Origin: Syntrophomonadaceae bacterium
Lineage (GTDB): Bacteria; Bacillota; Syntrophomonadia; Syntrophomonadales; Syntrophomonadaceae
Direction of reading: 5' to 3'
Length of the DNA stretch: 8,795 nt
Assembly: GCA_012798055.1 (NCBI GenBank)
Contig: JAAZOA010000045.1
Location: forward strand, 1 to 8,795
The notes under the pieces are model-generated. The model ran no database searches and was not told the origin of the DNA. It saw only the letters and a program-made list of their open reading frames with translations. The translations under genes and the position numbers were made by a program. This document shows positions 1-5,556 of the stretch, piece after piece; position 1 is the stretch's first letter, and each line of letters opens with the position of its first letter.

Positions 1-2
1 CC

Positions 3-332
3 CTGATGTTAATCGCCGGGGAATCCCCTGAGTTGGAGACTGCCCCGGTAGAGAAGACGAATCCGGGCACTGCCCATGTGGAACTGCCAGTAGGCCGCTC
101 CCAGGGAGTACATCCCCGGAGTCTGGTAGAATTTCTGACGGCGCATACGCCCATTTCCTCGCGCCAGGTGGGAGATATCGAGATACAGGGCAATAGTACC
201 CTGGTTGAAATCCCCATTGCCTATGTAGATCAGGTTTACGCGGTCATGGATCTCCTGGAACACAGCCTGCGGGGCAGGAAGCGTACCCGGATGACAGCCA
301 AAAGGCCTGCAAGCAGCGCTCATATGAACTGA
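3..332 (+). CDS. DEAD-box ATP-dependent RNA helicase, C-terminal fragment (DbpA-type RNA-binding domain)
   Basis: This is the 3' end of a gene cut by the window edge; the frame is open through base 3, so the ATG at 6 is probably internal. Counting from that ATG, a compact domain (about residues 25-85) carries GRSQGV at 30-35, then SLVEFL, DIEI and STLVEIP. That is the pattern of the DbpA RNA-binding domain (an RRM-like fold) at the C-terminus of DbpA/CshA/DeaD-type helicases. A basic tail follows (RGRKRTRMTAKR, 89-100), as is usual for these proteins and suited to RNA contact. The helicase core motifs (Walker A, DEAD, SAT) would lie to the left and are not seen. The likely role is RNA remodelling in ribosome assembly or mRNA turnover in the cytoplasm. 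The exact helicase subfamily cannot be named from the tail alone. Confidence 0.8.
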   Translation: MMLIAGESPELETAPVEKTNPGTAHVELPVGRSQGVHPRSLVEFLTAHTPISSRQVGDIEIQGNSTLVEIPIAYVDQVYAVMDLLEHSLRGRKRTRMTAKRPASSAHMN

Positions 333-359
333 TTTGAACCATAATATGCCTTGAAAGCA

Positions 360-394
360 AAGGCCAGGCAGTCGTTTGGAGACTGCCTGGCCTT
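360..394. terminator. Bidirectional terminator hairpin between convergent genes
   Basis: A perfect 14-bp inverted repeat (360-373 with 381-394) encloses a 7-nt loop (GTTTGGA). It sits 27 bp after the helicase stop and about 90 bp before the stop of the convergent ktrA. On the + strand the stem ends CCTT followed by AAATAA, a poor T-tract. On the - strand it is followed by TTTGCTTT, which is closer to a U-tract. It probably stops transcription from both sides. The remainder of 333-483 shows nothing recognisable. Confidence 0.75.
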
Positions 395-483
395 AAATAA
401 CTATCAATGACCTCCGCAACCTTATCGCAAGGCTCACCTGATAAAGCAGATCTGACCAGGGATTAGCGCTTCATTCACTATGG

Positions 484-1158
484 TCAAACCAGTTCAGAGA
501 GATTCTCGAGATCCTCATTCCTGCCCAGGACCACCAGTATATCATGCTGACGGAGAATAACATCAGGCCCTGGCGAAACAATGATCTCCTCCCCCCGGCG
601 GATTGCCAGGACTGTCACATGTAGCCTTTCTCGCACCCCGTTTTCCATCAGGTTCTTGTTGACAAATGATTTAGGAGTCACCAGCTCGATAATGCTGAAG
701 TGAGGAGAAAGCTGGATCTGTTCGACAAAGTTCTGGGATACCAGAGAGCGGGCAAGTTTGATGGCCATATCGCGCTCCGGGAATATGACCATGTCCGTGC
801 CGATCTTTTCCAGTACCCGGCCATGACGGTCATTATGGACTTGGGCAATAACCTTTTTAACCCCCAATTCTTTCAGGACTATGGTGGTCAATATATTTGA
901 CCCTACATCATCGCCGATGGCCACGATGGCCGCATCGTACTTATGAATACCCAGTGATTTTAGCTCCACGGGATCCATGCTGTCAGCCTGAACTGCCCGG
1001 GTTGCGAAATCAGCAGCGTTGTTGACTCTTTCCAAATCGATATCGATGGCCAGGACTTTGTGCCCCATATCTATCAACTCCCGGCACAGGTTTTCCCCGA
1101 ACCTTCCCAAGCCTATCACCGCATATTGCTTGGTTTTGGCGCTTGATTTCTTCCGCAT
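484..1158 (-). CDS. ktrA: Potassium uptake regulatory subunit, KtrA/TrkA family (RCK protein)
   Basis: This is a cytosolic gating subunit of a Ktr/Trk potassium transporter. It has an RCK_N Rossmann domain (about residues 11-128 of 224) with GLGRFG at 16-21 and the acidic AIDID end of the second strand (37-41), which binds the nucleotide. An RCK_C (TrkA_C) domain follows (about 145-224), ending in DILVVLG. KtrA proteins form an octameric ring that binds ATP/ADP or NAD(H), and c-di-AMP at RCK_C in many Firmicutes, and controls the KtrB pore. An in-frame ATG at 1197 would give 237 aa. I prefer ATG 1158 because it matches the usual KtrA N-terminus (a few basic residues, then xYAVIGLGRFG), has AGAGGGG upstream, and a candidate -10 box at 1205-1210 would leave 1197 leaderless. 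No ktrB lies in the window, so its partner is elsewhere. Confidence 0.9.
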   Translation of the reverse strand: MRKKSSAKTKQYAVIGLGRFGENLCRELIDMGHKVLAIDIDLERVNNAADFATRAVQADSMDPVELKSLGIHKYDAAIVAIGDDVGSNILTTIVLKELGVKKVIAQVHNDRHGRVLEKIGTDMVIFPERDMAIKLARSLVSQNFVEQIQLSPHFSIIELVTPKSFVNKNLMENGVRERLHVTVLAIRRGEEIIVSPGPDVILRQHDILVVLGRNEDLENLSELV

Positions 1159-1204
1159 CTGCACAGCCAGGTCCCCTCTCTCTTGATCCCAATTCATCAG
1201 ATCT

Positions 1205-1232
1205 ATTATGAACTTATCACATAATCATGCAA
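1205..1232 (-). promoter_or_regulatory. Candidate promoter of ktrA
   Basis: Read on the minus strand, TTGCAT (1227-1232) and CATAAT (1205-1210) are spaced by 16 nt in a very AT-rich stretch. The -10 matches consensus at 5 of 6 positions; the -35 matches at only 3 of 6. The -10 is also the left arm of a small inverted repeat, ATTATG-9 nt-CATAAT (1205-1225), which could be an operator or chance in AT-rich DNA. The predicted RNA start near 1198 supports the inner ATG at 1158. Confidence 0.35.
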
Positions 1233-1274
1233 TATGTTAATTTAAATGCTTTTCATTTATCCAAGCCGGATGGA

Positions 1275-1961
1275 TTATCGCCAGCTTCTGAATTTTGCCA
1301 GCAAGCGGTCTTTGAATATCCAGCCCAGCGAGAGCAGTAAAACCGACAACAAAGCTGCTACTGCGGCTTCGATATATTGATTCTGTTCTATCCCCGCTCC
1401 GATGTAGGAAGTAATTACTATGCCCGGCAGGCGAGCCAGGCTGGAGACCATAAAAAAGGTAAGGGGCCGTATCGGTGTCAGGCCGGCGATATAAGTCAGC
1501 GCATCCTTGGGCATTCCAGGCAGCAGGAAAAGCAAAAAGGTCAACATTTCGACCCGGGGGCTGTTGATAAAAAAGGCAAAACGCTCCAGCCTGGTTTGGG
1601 GCATGATCGCCTTAAGCACCGGGTAGCCCAGTACGTGGGTAATGCCAAAGGCGGCGACGCTTCCCAGGATAATGCCTGCACAGGAATATAAGATGCCCCC
1701 AAGTGCCCCGAAAAGATAGCCGCCAGCCAATTGGGTGAGTTCTCCCGGGATGGCTGCGATAATGACCTGCAGGGCTTGAATCAGCACGAACACCAGGATC
1801 CCCCGAGGCCCGAAACGGAGCAAGTATTCCCGAAATTGTTCGGGATCTTGGGCTAGTTGTACAAAAAAAGGAGCATAGACAAAGCCCAGATAAACGATCG
1901 ATCCCGATGAAACCAGGAGCAGCAGCAAGCCCAGCAGTTGTAAAGTGGGTATTCTTTTCAT
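1275..1961 (-). CDS. TVP38/TMEM64 family membrane protein (SNARE-associated/VTT domain, DedA superfamily)
   Basis: This is an integral membrane protein of 228 aa with about five to six hydrophobic segments. The VTT/SNARE-assoc domain spans roughly residues 50-185. Its signatures are IPGELTQLAGGYLFG (71-85), which keeps the family Glu (E74) in a re-entrant-loop region, FLLPGMPKDALTYIAG (145-160) and SSLARLPG (173-180). Members are proposed lipid scramblases or flippase-like transporters; no substrate can be deduced here. A GTG at 1988 would add nine residues but has no ribosome-binding site. ATG 1961 has GGGGAG 12 nt upstream and gives the usual MKR-type start. It lies between a DedA gene and ktrA on the same strand and has its own TATAAT box upstream. 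Confidence 0.85.
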   Translation of the reverse strand: MKRIPTLQLLGLLLLLVSSGSIVYLGFVYAPFFVQLAQDPEQFREYLLRFGPRGILVFVLIQALQVIIAAIPGELTQLAGGYLFGALGGILYSCAGIILGSVAAFGITHVLGYPVLKAIMPQTRLERFAFFINSPRVEMLTFLLFLLPGMPKDALTYIAGLTPIRPLTFFMVSSLARLPGIVITSYIGAGIEQNQYIEAAVAALLSVLLLSLGWIFKDRLLAKFRSWR

Positions 1962-2012
1962 ACTGGCACGGTACTCCCCAGATTTCACCCATGACGGATA
2001 CTTTGAAATAAT

Positions 2013-2042
2013 ATTATACAGTAATAAAGTGGATTATTGCCA
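2013..2042 (-). promoter_or_regulatory. Candidate promoter of the TVP38-family gene
   Basis: A perfect TATAAT lies at 2013-2018 on the minus strand, with a weak -35 TGGCAA (2037-2042) 18 nt upstream, inside the short gap after the dedA stop. The predicted start near 2006 gives a leader of about 45 nt to ATG 1961. The gene could still be read through from dedA, as no terminator separates them. Confidence 0.45.
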
Positions 2043-2048
2043 TCTCAG

Positions 2049-2615
2049 TCAGCGGTCGTGATCGTAATTGCGCCAGAGGCGCTGCAGCCAGTATATGGCA
2101 GTAAAGGAGAGCAGGAACAAGGCGATGAGAAGAATGCGCATCCACCAACCGTAACGTATCCATAAATCCATAAAATATATGTTGATTTCCAGGGAAATGA
2201 TATTGAACAGCAAGCTGCCCAACAGAGTCCAAGCCAAGAAAGACTGCCAATTTATATGAGCGAACCCGGCTATCAGTGAAGACCAGGGGCGCACATAACC
2301 GATGAAACGGGTGGCGAAAACGGTATAACTGCCATAGCGTTCATACCAACGGTGGATTGCGTCGTGAGCCCTGGCAAAACCCCCGTGGCTCTGGAAACGT
2401 TTAAGTAAGTAGCCTTCTCCCCACCAGCCAATGGCATAAGCCACCATGCTGCCGCACAGATGGCCTGAAGTCAACGAAAGCAGCCAAAGCCAGTAGGATT
2501 GACCATTTTGTATGCGGTTGGCGGCCAACAGGTATGTGGCTTGGACAGGAAAAGGAATCCCCAGGTTGGCTGCCAGCAGGCTGAAAAACACCCCGGTCCA
2601 GGTGACCAGCTCCAT
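2049..2615 (-). CDS. DedA family membrane protein (short, divergent)
   Basis: A 188-aa polytopic membrane protein with hydrophobic segments near residues 5-33, 40-65, 97-120, 122-147 and 157-180. The DedA core is visible: NLGIPFP (17-23), the Gly/Ser-rich second segment SGHLCGSMVAYAIGWWGEGYLLKRF cut over 50-74, and ATRFIGYVRPWSSLIAG (101-117). The last carries the two conserved arginines, R103 and R109. DedA proteins act in membrane lipid homeostasis, with recent evidence for undecaprenyl-phosphate or phospholipid flipping. Oddities: the usual acidic residue of the PGE motif is Q25, and the usual RFxPxxR proline is replaced (RFIGYVR). The start ATG 2615 has GTGAGG 7 nt upstream, an in-frame TGA four codons before it, and a strong promoter about 45 bp upstream. 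Confidence 0.85.
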   Translation of the reverse strand: MELVTWTGVFFSLLAANLGIPFPVQATYLLAANRIQNGQSYWLWLLSLTSGHLCGSMVAYAIGWWGEGYLLKRFQSHGGFARAHDAIHRWYERYGSYTVFATRFIGYVRPWSSLIAGFAHINWQSFLAWTLLGSLLFNIISLEINIYFMDLWIRYGWWMRILLIALFLLSFTAIYWLQRLWRNYDHDR

Positions 2616-2660
2616 AAACCAGCCTCACTTTCAAAATCCGAATCAGGCCGAACTATTTTT

Positions 2661-2689
2661 ATTATTGCCTCGCCCGGCCACTGTGTCAA
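2661..2689 (-). promoter_or_regulatory. Strong sigma-A-type promoter of dedA
   Basis: On the minus strand a perfect TTGACA (2684-2689) and AATAAT (2661-2666; 5 of 6 to TATAAT) are separated by exactly 17 nt. The RNA would start near 2654, leaving a leader of about 39 nt that carries the GTGAGG ribosome-binding site of dedA. It lies in the 180-bp divergent region between dedA and the panE-like gene. Confidence 0.65.
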
Positions 2690-2754
2690 AAGTAGGTCCC
2701 AAAGTGATTTTAAGTTTTCCATATGCCTCCATGTGTATTAGAATATAGGTCGTG

Positions 2755-2763
2755 TGATATAAC
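2755..2763 (+). promoter_or_regulatory. Candidate extended -10 promoter of the panE-like gene
   Basis: TGATATAAC (TG-N-TATAAC, an extended -10) lies 32 bp before the ATG at 2796. No good -35 is found 17 nt upstream, as is common with extended -10 promoters. The predicted start near 2770 leaves a leader of about 26 nt with AAGGTGA as ribosome-binding site. Confidence 0.4.
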
Positions 2764-2795
2764 CTAAATTTCAAAGCAGGGAAGGTGACAATGAA

Positions 2796-3737
2796 ATGAA
2801 GATAATGGTCTTTGGCTTGGGAGCTCTGGGGACGGTTTATTCTTGTCTTTTGAAGAACCAGGGTCATGAAGTCAGCGGGCTTGACCGGGATGTGGTAGCT
2901 GCAGCGGTGCAATCCCAGGGTGTCAAGGTCAGCGGAATATGGGGTGAACATGAGGCCAGGTTGGACCGGACATTGACTGACCCGGAAGAGATGGCCGGGC
3001 TGGACTTTGACCTGCTGATCCTGACCGTCAAATCCTACGAGACCGGATCGGTAATGGAAAGGATAGCCAGGTTTGTCTGCCCCCGCGCCTATATCCTGCT
3101 GGCCCAGAACGGGTACGGCAATTTCGAAGCTGCTGCCCGGTGGATTCCGGCTGAGAGGCTTATCCTGGGGCGGATTATTTTTGGAGCCGAGACTACAGGA
3201 CTGGGAGAGTCGAAAGTCACAGTCATAGCCGATGATGTGGTCATAGGGTCTCCGGGTAATTTGATAGCTGGCCAGGTGCTGGAGGATTTGAGCCTTGTAT
3301 TCACTAGCGCCGGCATTCCCACCCGGTTTTCCCCGGAAGTAATGAAGTTCGTATGGGCTAAAATAATATATAATTCTGCTCTGAATCCATTAGGAGCCAT
3401 CCTGGAGGTTCCCTACGGCAAACTGGCTGAAAATCCCAATACGCGAACTTTGATGGATAACATCATAACGGAAATCTTCGCGGTCCTGAAGGCCCACGGG
3501 CAGGATACTCCCTGGCCGGATGCCAAGGCATACCAGGAGGCCTTCTATGGCCAGATGGTGCCCAGCACCGCTTTACACCACGCCTCAATGCTGCAGGATA
3601 TTCAACGGGGAAGGAAGACGGAAATCGAAGCTTTAAATGGAGCTGTGGTCAGTCTGGGTAAGAAATACGGGATAGCAGCTCCGGTAAACGAAGTGATAGT
3701 CTCCATCCTCAAAGCTAAGGAAGAGATGCAGAATTGA
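2796..3737 (+). CDS. panE: 2-dehydropantoate 2-reductase family protein (ketopantoate reductase, PanE/ApbA)
   Basis: At 313 aa this is the usual length for PanE. An N-terminal Rossmann domain (1 to about 165) has GLGALG at 7-12 and R31 in GLDRD, where E. coli PanE uses an Arg to hold the NADPH 2'-phosphate. The C-terminal helical domain (about 175-310) keeps the catalytic set: N105 in QNGYGN, K189 with N193 and N197 in WAKIIYNSALN, S264 in SMLQD and E276 in RGRKTE. The family reaction is NADPH-dependent reduction of 2-dehydropantoate to pantoate in CoA synthesis, but many paralogues act on other 2-oxoacids. No panB or panC is adjacent. The start is ATG 2796, 7 nt after AAGGTGA; an ATG at 2791 is followed at once by a stop. 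It overlaps the convergent gntR by 23 bp. The fold is certain; the pantothenate role is less so. Confidence 0.88.
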   Translation: MKIMVFGLGALGTVYSCLLKNQGHEVSGLDRDVVAAAVQSQGVKVSGIWGEHEARLDRTLTDPEEMAGLDFDLLILTVKSYETGSVMERIARFVCPRAYILLAQNGYGNFEAAARWIPAERLILGRIIFGAETTGLGESKVTVIADDVVIGSPGNLIAGQVLEDLSLVFTSAGIPTRFSPEVMKFVWAKIIYNSALNPLGAILEVPYGKLAENPNTRTLMDNIITEIFAVLKAHGQDTPWPDAKAYQEAFYGQMVPSTALHHASMLQDIQRGRKTEIEALNGAVVSLGKKYGIAAPVNEVIVSILKAKEEMQN

Positions 3738-4422
3738 GACGGGCTTCTATATTTTTTATATGTTCCAGCATGCTCTGACGCGCGGCTGCCGGATTTCTGC
3801 CCTTGATGGCTTTGAGTATGGCTTCGTGTTCCACCAAGACCAGTGGGCCCTGGATGGGATCAGCATAAATATTCTCCCTGGTTTGGCGAGAATTGTGGTG
3901 CATAAGATCACCGATGGTATTCATTATCCGTAGCAGCACCGAATTGTGGGTTGCTTCAGCGATGGAGAAATGAAAGCGTACGTCAGCTTCGACCGCTTCC
4001 TGGATAGAGCTGGACTTCTTCATGACCTCAAGGCTTGATTCAATTTTTTTCAATTCTTCACGAGATGCTCTGCTGGCAGCCAGGGCAGCGCATTCGGTTT
4101 CCAATATGCGCCGCACTTCCATGAGATCGGCTTCCGGATTGCGTTCCAAGGCCAACAACAGGGACAGGGGGGCAAAAGTTTCAGCTCCGCTGGTCTGTTT
4201 GACAAAGGTCCCTTCTCCGGGGCGGATATCCAGAATACCCATGGTGGAAAGGGCGGTCAGAGCTTCACGCACCGAAGCCCTGCTGACACCCAATGACTCG
4301 GCTAGATCCCTTTCTGCCGGGAGACGGTCACCCGGGTGCAGGTCACCCCGGGTAAGCAGGCTCTTGATTTGTTCCATTATTTCCTCATAGATTTTCTTGG
4401 TCTTAATAGGTTGGAAGGCCAC
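3715..4422 (-). CDS. GntR family transcriptional regulator, FadR subfamily (FCD domain)
   Basis: A 235-aa DNA-binding regulator. The N-terminal winged helix (about residues 5-75) has RLPAERDLAESLGVSRASVREAL (33-55) and the wing GILDIRPGEGTFV. The C-terminal all-helical FCD effector domain (about 95-225) keeps the metal/ligand site D147, H151, H199 and H221 seen in FCD regulators that sense small carboxylates. FadR-subfamily members such as PdhR, LldR and FadR respond to pyruvate, lactate or acyl-CoA. The start is GTG 4422: TAGGAG lies 7 nt upstream and the protein then begins xAFQPIKTKKIYEEI, typical of the family. An ATG 21 bp upstream lacks a ribosome-binding site. It follows porB on the same strand by 98 nt. 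Its likely target is the TGGT-N3-ACCA palindrome before porG. Confidence 0.92.
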   Translation of the reverse strand: MAFQPIKTKKIYEEIMEQIKSLLTRGDLHPGDRLPAERDLAESLGVSRASVREALTALSTMGILDIRPGEGTFVKQTSGAETFAPLSLLLALERNPEADLMEVRRILETECAALAASRASREELKKIESSLEVMKKSSSIQEAVEADVRFHFSIAEATHNSVLLRIMNTIGDLMHHNSRQTRENIYADPIQGPLVLVEHEAILKAIKGRNPAAARQSMLEHIKNIEARLNSASLP

Positions 4423-4429
4423 CGCATAT

Positions 4430-4435
4430 CTCCTA
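4430..4435 (-). promoter_or_regulatory. Ribosome-binding site deciding the gntR start
   Basis: TAGGAG on the minus strand, 7 nt before the GTG at 4420-4422. It lies inside the reading frame that would be used from the upstream ATG 4443, which itself has no purine-rich site before it. This argues for the GTG start. Confidence 0.7.
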
Positions 4436-4457
4436 TACTTCATTAATATTCTGGCTT

Positions 4458-4502
4458 GCTTCGCTGCCGGACGATCTGGTACGGAGCAGCCGGCAGTGAA
4501 GC
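4458..4502. repeat. Long hairpin between porB and gntR
   Basis: An inverted repeat of 13 bp (4458-4470 with 4490-4502) has one mismatch and a 19-nt loop. The mismatch is a G-U wobble if read as + strand RNA but A-C in the minus-strand transcript. On the minus strand it lies after the porB stop and before the gntR start. It has no U-tract, so it is not a standard terminator. It could protect the por mRNA 3' end or limit read-through into gntR. Confidence 0.5.
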
Positions 4503-4520
4503 CGCCAGCTTAATCTAAGT

Positions 4521-5459
4521 CTAGTATACTATTTTTGCCCGTTCCCGCATAAAAGCGATCTCCCGATTTATATCGCCTTGGATTTCGGCAATACGCTGGG
4601 CTGCGTCCGGACCTTTGAGAAGCCGGTTGAAGCGTCCCTGCTTCATAACATAATCATCCACCGATTCCGCCGCCTTTTTGCCGCTGATGATACTCGCACT
4701 GGGATTGCTGAAACTGATTTTGCCATTTTCTGCTTCCCACAATAGCCAGGCACCAGAGCGTACGGCCATACGGCTCATCTGCACCGTATCGTGCATATCG
4801 AATTGCCATCCCAAATAACAGGGGGCCAAAATTTCGATGTATTTCATGCCGGGGATGCTTTTGGCCTTCAGCACCTTGTCATACAGGTCACCCGGGTAAG
4901 CTACGGTAGCGGTCGCTACATAGGGTATGTGGTGCTCCAGCATCAGCAGGGCCATATTTTTCTTGGGCTGGCGCTTACCGGTAGGGGTAGTGGTGGTAAA
5001 GGTTCCGCGAGGTGTGGCACCGCTGCGTTGCACTCCCGTGTTGCTGTATGCTTCATTGTTATAGCAAAAGAAAATGAAATTGTCGTTGCGCTCGGCTGCA
5101 GCTGAAAGCGCTTGGAAGCCGATGTCATAGGTTCCGCCATCGCCCACCCAGGTGAACACTGTAGGAAGTTCTCCCTGAAAACGGCCTTTTTCTTTCATTA
5201 TCTCGACGGCATTAGCGATGCCGGAAGCAGAAGAGCCAGCGGACGCAAAGGTGATATTGATGCAGGGCCAATTGTAGCCCAGCTTGGGGGTCATGCCCAT
5301 GCTGGCCACCGAGCAGGAGGGAGTTAACAGCATTATGGCGTTTGGCCCAAGAGCCTTGCCCACCATGCGCAGACCCATGGTGGCGGGGCAGCCCCCGCAG
5401 GCCCCGTTGCCGCTTAATACCTGCTCAATATCCGGTAATTTCTTAATACTGGTAGCCAT
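4521..5459 (-). CDS. porB: 2-oxoacid:ferredoxin oxidoreductase (pyruvate synthase type), beta subunit
   Basis: A 312-aa TPP-binding subunit. The TPP/Mg motif runs from GDGGTYDIGFQ (106-116) to FCYNNEAYSNTG (131-142), that is GDG followed about 25 residues later by NN. Four cysteines expected to bind a [4Fe-4S] cluster are present: C21 and C24 (CGGC), C49 (TPSCS) and C214 (APCYLGW). With the alpha subunit it forms the active site that decarboxylates a 2-oxoacid to a hydroxyalkyl-TPP, passes electrons to its cluster and releases the acyl-CoA. The PorB length is normal and no catalytic motif is missing. It is the last of the four por genes, 97 nt after porA; ATG 5459 has AAAGGA and GGATGAG upstream. 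Pyruvate is the most likely substrate from overall similarity, but 2-oxoisovalerate or another 2-oxoacid cannot be excluded. Confidence 0.9.
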   Translation of the reverse strand: MATSIKKLPDIEQVLSGNGACGGCPATMGLRMVGKALGPNAIMLLTPSCSVASMGMTPKLGYNWPCINITFASAGSSASGIANAVEIMKEKGRFQGELPTVFTWVGDGGTYDIGFQALSAAAERNDNFIFFCYNNEAYSNTGVQRSGATPRGTFTTTTPTGKRQPKKNMALLMLEHHIPYVATATVAYPGDLYDKVLKAKSIPGMKYIEILAPCYLGWQFDMHDTVQMSRMAVRSGAWLLWEAENGKISFSNPSASIISGKKAAESVDDYVMKQGRFNRLLKGPDAAQRIAEIQGDINREIAFMRERAKIVY

Positions 5460-5509
5460 ATCTCATCCATTCCTTTCGTGGTCTGTCTCGTGACATGATC
5501 AAGGTGAAT

Positions 5510-5549
5510 AAAATCTTGTTAGGTAGACAGCGTCCCCAAAAATCTTGTT
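5510..5549. repeat. Direct repeat in the porA-porB gap
   Basis: An 11-bp motif AAAATCTTGTT occurs at 5510-5520 and again at 5539-5549, a 29-bp period, within the 97-nt gap between porA and porB. This gap is much longer than the other por gaps (4 and 38 nt). No clear internal promoter or hairpin is seen. It could be a small duplication or a protein or small-RNA binding site. Confidence 0.4.
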
Positions 5550-5556
5550 GCGATAT

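Noticed and set aside
9..323. Minus-strand frame opposite the helicase tail
   Set aside because: It has no recognisable domain, while the + frame matches a DbpA RNA-binding domain.
2471..2722. Minus-strand 83-codon frame before and into dedA, with GGAGG just before its ATG
   Set aside because: Its start lies upstream of the TTGACA-17-AATAAT promoter of dedA, the GGAGG is only 3 nt from the ATG, and the second half is dedA read in the wrong frame.
2746..2764. AGGT-11 nt-ACCT-like partial palindrome near the panE promoter as a second GntR operator
   Set aside because: The half-sites do not match TGGT-N3-ACCA and the spacing is too long.
2796..3737. Certain assignment to pantothenate biosynthesis
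   Set aside because: The fold and catalytic residues fit PanE, but without panB or panC nearby the physiological substrate cannot be claimed.
4522..4531. Perfect 10-bp palindrome TAGTATACTA at the porB stop
   Set aside because: It is mostly the last codons and stop of porB, is AT-rich and short, and has no supporting context.
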